Positions 59,666 through 64,000 of a stretch of DNA of 64,000 nucleotides are shown piece after piece; position 1 is the stretch's first letter, and every line of letters begins with the position of its first letter. Below the pieces are notes generated by a model. That model ran no database searches and was not told the DNA's origin. It saw only the letters and a program-made list of their open reading frames with translations. This DNA comes from JAJFIE01 sp964344255 (GTDB lineage Bacteria; Pseudomonadota; Alphaproteobacteria; Rhodospirillales; Casp-alpha2): the NCBI GenBank assembly GCA_964344255.1, contig CAYFMQ010000008.1, positions 1 to 64,000 of the forward strand. The letters are read 5' to 3'. The position numbers and the translations under genes are program-made.

Positions 59666-60505
59666 TTAACTGTCTGGCTTGGACGCCGATTTCAAAAACT
59701 CGATCAACGGCGCATTGAAGGCTTCCGGGTCTTCCGCCAACGCCATGTGTCTGAGGCCCGGCAGGATCACGCATTCCGCATTGGGGATGATCGCCGCCAT
59801 GCGGCGGCTCATGTCTGCAGAGTTGCCGTAATCCTCATCACCCGTCATGACCAGTGTGGGGCAGGTAATAGCGCTGATGGCAGTCGCCAGTTCCTCATCG
59901 CCCAGCGCCAGCACCCGGTAAATGGACGGGTAGACGTCAGGGTCGTTTTTCAGGATGGCCTGTTGCACCAGGTCCATGATATCCGGGTTGGCGTTCCTGA
60001 AGCTGTCCGTGAACCACCGCCCGAGGGCGGCGCCGACAGTGGCCGACGGGCCGGACTCAGCCGCCTGTTCGACCCTGATCAGGATGGCGCCGCGTTCTTC
60101 GGGCGTCCGATCGTGGGCCGAATGCAGGATGGCGAGCGCATTGACCCTGTCCGGGTGCGCAAGCGCGAAAGAGCGGACGATCATGCCGCCTAAGGAAAAT
60201 CCGGCCAGAGCGAAACGCTCCAGGCCCAGTGCATCCGTCAGCTCGGCCAGTTGACGGGTAAAATCGGAAAGGGTGCACTCAGGCGGTGGATTGATGCTCT
60301 CGCCATGGCCAAGCAGATCGTAGGTGACGACCTTGAAATGCTCCGCCAGGTCAGGGATCTGCCACATCCACATGCCCCGATGCATGCCAAGTCCGTGAAC
60401 CAATACGACGACAGGGCCATCGCCAGCGATACTATAGGCTGTACCACCGGCGGTGCCGTGAACAATGCCTTCCGGCAGGGGAGGTATTGTCATACGTGCG
60501 ATCAT
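59666..60505 (-). CDS. alpha/beta hydrolase (possible acyl-CoA thioesterase or esterase)
   Basis: The 279-residue alpha/beta hydrolase has VLVHGLGMHRGMWMWQIPDL, nucleophile elbow ALAGFSLGGMIVR and the late TGDEDYGNS and GLRHMALAEDP (acid and His). It resembles 3-oxoadipate enol-lactonase-type esterases. In this cluster it could release carnitine from carnitinyl-CoA, since no other thioesterase is seen, but that is inferred. Its ATG overlaps the end of the LLM gene by 4 bp (ATGA), so the two are coupled. Confidence 0.87.
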   Translation of the reverse strand: MIARMTIPPLPEGIVHGTAGGTAYSIAGDGPVVVLVHGLGMHRGMWMWQIPDLAEHFKVVTYDLLGHGESINPPPECTLSDFTRQLAELTDALGLERFALAGFSLGGMIVRSFALAHPDRVNALAILHSAHDRTPEERGAILIRVEQAAESGPSATVGAALGRWFTDSFRNANPDIMDLVQQAILKNDPDVYPSIYRVLALGDEELATAISAITCPTLVMTGDEDYGNSADMSRRMAAIIPNAECVILPGLRHMALAEDPEAFNAPLIEFLKSASKPDS

Positions 60506-61572
60506 TCAGCCGACAGGCGCGCCGGTTCCGGCTCCTGGAAAGCGGGAAGCACTTCGTCGATGAACAGGCGAAGCGACTTCTTCTGCTGTTCCATCGGCAG
60601 GTGGTAGCTTGCGCAGTAGCAGAAGTAATCGACGCCCAGGGCCTCGTAGGGTTTCAGTTTTTCGATCACCTCGTCCGGCTTGCCCAGGATCAGGTTCTGC
60701 ATCAGGGTGTCGCGCTCGTATTCCTGCTGGTTTATCAGTTCCGCGGGATCGGGGTCCTGCGGGAAACCGTTTTCAACGGGGCGAAGCTTGCGGAACAGGT
60801 TCTCGAACTGTTTGCCCTGCTTCTGGATGGATTCGATAAAGATATCCGCTTCGCTGTCGTCGGCCCAAACGCCTGTATGGCGCATGGTCATGAACCGGGG
60901 TCGTTTGGTGCCTTCCGGCGCCTTGGCGAGCGCGTCCTCAAATCGCTGCATATAGGTTTCGACTTCCGAGAAGGGCCGGGTCAGCGCCCAGGACATGATG
61001 TTGTAGCCCTGACCTACGGCGGCATCGTAGGTGCCGGGATCACGGGCGGCTACCCAGATGGGCGGATGGGGGTCTTGAACAGGTTTCGGGCACGACGTCG
61101 CCGTCGGCCACTGCCAGTATTCGCCGTTATGTTCGTAATCACCCTTCCAGAGTTCTTTCAAGGCCGGGATCATCTCCAGCATCATCGGTACGCCCAGGTT
61201 CTGGTCCATGCCGTTCATCATGCGGTCGAACTCGCGCTGGTAGGCGCCCTTGCCGATGCCGAATTCGAACCGTCCGCCGGACAGCAGGTCGAACATGGCG
61301 ACCTCGCCGGCCAGCTTGATGGGGTGCCAGTAGGGGGCGACGATACAGGCCGTACCCAGACGGATGCGATTTGTATGCGCCGCCCAATGGGTCATCAGTT
61401 GGAACGGTCCTGGCGCGATGGTCATTTCAATGGCGTGATGTTCTGCCGCCCAGGCGATATCGAAGCCGCCTTCGTCCGCCATCTGGACCATTTCCGTCGT
61501 ATGCCGGGCTATGTCGCGCATATCCTGATCTTCGGTATAGCGCTCCATATTGATGACAAGATTAAATCGCAT
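60502..61572 (-). CDS. LLM-class flavin-dependent monooxygenase
   Basis: The 356-residue bacterial-luciferase-like TIM barrel has MRFNLVINMERYTEDQDMRD, FDIAWAAEHHAIEMTIAPGP, LSGGRFEFGIGKGAYQREFD, WVAARDPGTYDAAVGQGYN. Members use FMNH2 and O2, often to cleave C-N or C-S bonds or oxidise amines. ATG 61572 has GGGAG 6 nt upstream; 61620 is too long. It pairs with the alpha/beta hydrolase and faces a LysR gene. It may open an N-methylated side product, untested. Confidence 0.87.
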   Translation of the reverse strand: MRFNLVINMERYTEDQDMRDIARHTTEMVQMADEGGFDIAWAAEHHAIEMTIAPGPFQLMTHWAAHTNRIRLGTACIVAPYWHPIKLAGEVAMFDLLSGGRFEFGIGKGAYQREFDRMMNGMDQNLGVPMMLEMIPALKELWKGDYEHNGEYWQWPTATSCPKPVQDPHPPIWVAARDPGTYDAAVGQGYNIMSWALTRPFSEVETYMQRFEDALAKAPEGTKRPRFMTMRHTGVWADDSEADIFIESIQKQGKQFENLFRKLRPVENGFPQDPDPAELINQQEYERDTLMQNLILGKPDEVIEKLKPYEALGVDYFCYCASYHLPMEQQKKSLRLFIDEVLPAFQEPEPARLSAE

Positions 61573-61683
61573 TGTGCACTCCCACTTCCTAGAGCCGAAT
61601 AAGAATAATTCCAAAGGCAAAAAGACCCGATTGGATGAATCAGTAAACTGGAAAAATTGTCGATTTCGCGTAACAATAGGGTC

Positions 61684-62592
61684 ATGCGAAATTTGAGATT
61701 CAAGTTACCTCCGCTGAACAGCCTCGTCGCCTTCGAGGCGGCCGCCCGGCATTTGAGTTTTACGCTGGCCGGAGAGGAACTGTTAATCAGTCGCGAAGCG
61801 GTAAGCCGGCAGATCAGGTCTCTTGAATCCTTTGTCGGCGAGAAATTGTTTTACCGCCTGCACCGGGCACTCGAATTGACGGAAGCGGGAGAAAAACTTC
61901 ACGCGACGGTACGTGACAGTCTCGACGCCATTGCCGATACGACAGCTGCTTTGAGCGATCCAAAGGCGGATTCGACCGTTGTCGTTTCCGCTTCCGTTGC
62001 CATCGCCTCTTTCTGGCTTACGCCCCGGCTGCCCGGATTCCGCTCATCGCACCCCGAAACCACTTTGCACATGAAAGTCATGGACGACCCCGGCGACCTC
62101 CGCCAGCAGGGCATCAACATCGGGTTACGATATGGTGATGGGAAATGGCCGGGTGTGAGTGCGACACGTCTGTTCGATGTGGATTCGATCCCGGTTTGTT
62201 CACCGGATTACCTGAAGTCATCAAAGGAATTGTCAGGTCCGGATGATATTCACCGTCATGCCCTGTTGAATCTGGAGGGCTCGTCCCACATGCCAGAGGG
62301 ATGGGCATGGTGGCTGGAAGCCTTCGATGCGCCTTTGCCGGAGGCCAGCCAGATTATCGGTTTCGATAATTATGCGAACATTATCCAAGCGGCCATGGAC
62401 GGCCAGGGCATCGCCCTTGGCTTCAGCGGTCTGATTGATGATCTGATGGCAAGTGGCCGGCTTGTTGCGCCTTTACAGGAACGACTTGGCCGTAACATGG
62501 GTGTTTATCTTGCCATACCGGAAGAAACGCCCATGTCGACCAGCACGCGGCAGTTCCATGACTGGTTACTGGATGAGGCGCGGCCAAACTAA
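61684..62592 (+). CDS. LysR family transcriptional regulator (GcvA-like)
   Basis: The 302-residue regulator has the LysR HTH in LNSLVAFEAAARHLSFTLAG...ELLISREAVSRQIRSLESFV and a GcvA-type substrate-binding domain (SVAIASFWLTPRLPGFRSSH; GFDNYANIIQAAMDGQGIAL). It is divergent from the LLM/hydrolase pair (111 bp gap), the classic LysR layout, so it probably controls it. ATG 61684 begins at the family's N-terminus. The effector is unknown. Confidence 0.9.
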   Translation: MRNLRFKLPPLNSLVAFEAAARHLSFTLAGEELLISREAVSRQIRSLESFVGEKLFYRLHRALELTEAGEKLHATVRDSLDAIADTTAALSDPKADSTVVVSASVAIASFWLTPRLPGFRSSHPETTLHMKVMDDPGDLRQQGINIGLRYGDGKWPGVSATRLFDVDSIPVCSPDYLKSSKELSGPDDIHRHALLNLEGSSHMPEGWAWWLEAFDAPLPEASQIIGFDNYANIIQAAMDGQGIALGFSGLIDDLMASGRLVAPLQERLGRNMGVYLAIPEETPMSTSTRQFHDWLLDEARPN

Positions 62593-62604
62593 ATTTCTTA
62601 AATG

Positions 62605-62994
62605 TCACCGGGGGTCGTAGGCGACCACTTCCACCTCAACGCGGACATCGACCAATAGTTCGGAAATCACGGCGGAGCGTGCGGGCGGTTTATCCGGAAA
62701 GTATTCACCGTAGACTTCGTTGAAGCCTGGGAAGTCAGCACGATCTCTCAACCAGACCATGGCTTTTACGACGTTGGACAGGTCGCACCCGGCCTCGGCC
62801 AGAATGTCACGGGTCTGGTTCAAGACGGCGCGGGTCTGATCCTCGATCGTACCGTCGGTCATGATCTCTCCGTCCTTGAAGGGAACCTGACCGGTGACAT
62901 AGACCATGTCTCCGGCCCGGACTGCCTTTGAGAGCGTCAGTGTGCGTCCGTTAATGGCCAGTGGGCCGCCGATAATTTCCTTTTCCCGCGCCAT
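62605..62994 (-). CDS. RidA family protein (enamine/imine deaminase-like)
   Basis: The 129-residue trimeric protein has the RidA pattern: LSKAVRAGDMVYVTGQVPF, NVVKAMVWLRDRADFPGFN and PPARSAVISELLVDVRVEVE, with the substrate-binding Arg. RidA proteins hydrolyse reactive enamine/imine intermediates. In an amine-catabolic region it may clear an imine released by the LLM or aldehyde route. It is divergent from the GntR gene and convergent with LysR (12 bp between stops). Confidence 0.92.
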   Translation of the reverse strand: MAREKEIIGGPLAINGRTLTLSKAVRAGDMVYVTGQVPFKDGEIMTDGTIEDQTRAVLNQTRDILAEAGCDLSNVVKAMVWLRDRADFPGFNEVYGEYFPDKPPARSAVISELLVDVRVEVEVVAYDPR

Positions 62995-63100
62995 GATGAA
63001 ACCTCTCTCGGCCTGTGAATAACTCTGCGATTGTCAGATTATAATATTGTATTACAATCTTGCAAAGCAGACATGATGCTTGTTCCGGGGGCGAAAGCCT

Positions 63101-63826
63101 ATGTCGATTGAACTGGTAACAAATGCGCCTGTGGCGGATTCCGATGACGGCTCTCTTCTTGTTCGACGAGAGGTGACTACGCTTCGCCATCAGGCAACGG
63201 ATATCCTGCGTCAGGCGATCATCGACCAGCGGTTCCCGCCGGGAAAACATCTTGTGGAGCGGGAGCTCTGCGAAATGCTCGGCGTCAGCCGTACATCTGT
63301 CCGCGAAGCCCTGCGTCATCTGGAATCCGAACACCTGATCAAAATGGTGCCCCACAAGGGGCCGGTTGTCGCCACCCTGACGGCGGCGGAAGCACGAAAT
63401 ATCTATGAAGTCAGGGCCGCGTTGGAGGGGCTGGCCGGTGAGTTGTTCGCCATCCATGCCAATGATGAACAAGTGCAGGAGTTGACGAAGATTTCAAAGG
63501 ACATCTCCAGCAAGGTGAGATCGGGTGACTTTGCATCCGTGCTGGAGATCAAATCCCGATTTTACGATGTCATCTTCGCGGGCGCGCAAAACGACATGTT
63601 GGCGCACATGATCCATACATTAAACACCCGAATATGGCAGCTGCGCCAGATGTCACTGATGAGTTCCGGGCGGGGCAGGAAAATGATTGCCGAGGTCAAA
63701 GACATCATCAAGGCGGCTCAGGAACGGGATCCACAGGGCATGAAGGATGCCTGTATCCGTCACGTCAGAAGCGCCTCGGAAGTGGTTCTGCCGAAACTCG
63801 ATGAAATGGAGCAGGCAGGTGAATGA
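63101..63826 (+). CDS. GntR family (FCD) transcriptional regulator
   Basis: The 241-residue regulator has a GntR winged helix (DILRQAIIDQRFPPGKHLVE; LCEMLGVSRTSVREALRHLE) and a helical FCD effector domain (IYEVRAALEGLAGELFAIHA). FCD members often bind carboxylates with a metal. It lies between RidA and an aldehyde dehydrogenase gene on the same strand as the latter, so one or both are likely targets. TTG 63080 is too early; ATG 63101 begins the domain correctly. Confidence 0.9.
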   Translation: MSIELVTNAPVADSDDGSLLVRREVTTLRHQATDILRQAIIDQRFPPGKHLVERELCEMLGVSRTSVREALRHLESEHLIKMVPHKGPVVATLTAAEARNIYEVRAALEGLAGELFAIHANDEQVQELTKISKDISSKVRSGDFASVLEIKSRFYDVIFAGAQNDMLAHMIHTLNTRIWQLRQMSLMSSGRGRKMIAEVKDIIKAAQERDPQGMKDACIRHVRSASEVVLPKLDEMEQAGE

Positions 63827-63867
63827 CGTTTTAGCGAAGTTCCTGTTTAGGGAAGAGGATAGATACG

Positions 63868-64000
63868 ATGGTTGAATTGAAACACTGTCAGATGCTGATC
63901 GACGGCGAATGGGTCGATGCGGAAGACGGCCAGACATTCGAGAGCATCAACCCGTCAACGGGAGAGGCATGGGCGACGGCGCCTGTTGCCGGCGCGGTTG
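63868..64000 (+). CDS. aldehyde dehydrogenase, N-terminal end (cut by window edge)
   Basis: From ATG 63868 the frame reads MVELKHCQMLIDGEWVDAED, then FESINPSTGEAWATAPVAGA, the opening of an NAD(P)-dependent aldehyde dehydrogenase. GGAAGAGG lies 9-10 nt before it. Only 44 residues fit in the window, so the substrate class cannot be judged. It may handle an aldehyde (for example trimethylaminobutyraldehyde, the precursor of gamma-butyrobetaine) of the carnitine route. Confidence 0.75.
   Translation, partial: MVELKHCQMLIDGEWVDAEDGQTFESINPSTGEAWATAPVAGAV

Overview
The window looks like the chromosome of a free-living, probably marine, alphaproteobacterium. It opens with the end of an rRNA operon in the usual alphaproteobacterial order (23S, 5S, tRNA-fMet). 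GC content is moderately high, a peroxiredoxin promoter carries Irr/PerR-type operators, and an FixL-like heme-PAS kinase is present. Nearly all genes are intact. The exceptions are an hlyD-type gene with an in-frame amber stop, an aldehyde dehydrogenase cut by the right edge, and a 10-base run of N inside a deacetylase gene.

Layout. 0-1.2 kb: rRNA and tRNA-fMet, then an odd hairpin-rich segment ending in a copy of the tRNA 3' end. 1.2-4.3 kb: Lrp regulator, a glutamine-synthetase-family ligase and a MetX-like alpha/beta hydrolase. 4.3-5.4 kb: copper-handling proteins. 5.4-14.2 kb: a type I secretion system (HIT protein, TolC with a SPOR tail, broken HlyD, ABC exporter) divergent from its likely substrate, a FecR/propeller/RTX protein. 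14.2-17.7 kb: an MFS carrier plus the ArsJ-GAPDH arsenate-export pair. 17.9-19.8 kb: creatinase followed by a PhnZ/TmpB-like HD oxygenase. 19.8-31.3 kb: transporters, a GlxA-type regulator, peroxiredoxin, methyltransferases, an LpxR-like protein and an FMN reductase. 31.5-36.6 kb: heterotetrameric sarcosine oxidase soxBDAG. 36.7-39.9 kb: small and housekeeping genes. 39.9-48.1 kb: two paralogous LuxR-type regulators divergent from a five-gene amide-catabolic operon (P1 peptidase, amidase, HDAC-like deacetylase, acyl-CoA ligase, EamA permease). 48.1-50.6 kb: a 31-residue membrane peptide, tRNA-Ser and a hybrid kinase. 50.6-64 kb: a carnitine/gamma-butyrobetaine catabolic region.

How it fits together. 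The main theme is catabolism of methylated nitrogen compounds, meeting at glycine betaine and sarcosine. In the right-hand region a CoA ligase, an acyl-CoA dehydrogenase and a CaiD-like hydratase could turn gamma-butyrobetaine into carnitinyl-CoA. A carnitine dehydrogenase and a BKACE (DUF849) enzyme would then turn carnitine into glycine betaine plus an acetoacetyl unit. Betaine demethylation, not encoded here, would give sarcosine. Creatinase gives sarcosine directly, with urea, and SoxBDAG oxidises it.

Best candidates for undescribed biology: (1) the creatinase-HD oxygenase pair; (2) a solitary EctC-like cupin inside the carnitine cluster, with conserved iron ligands but an altered pocket; (3) the LuxR-pair amide operon; (4) the palindrome array after tRNA-fMet. 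Family assignments come from reading motifs by eye; no database search was run.
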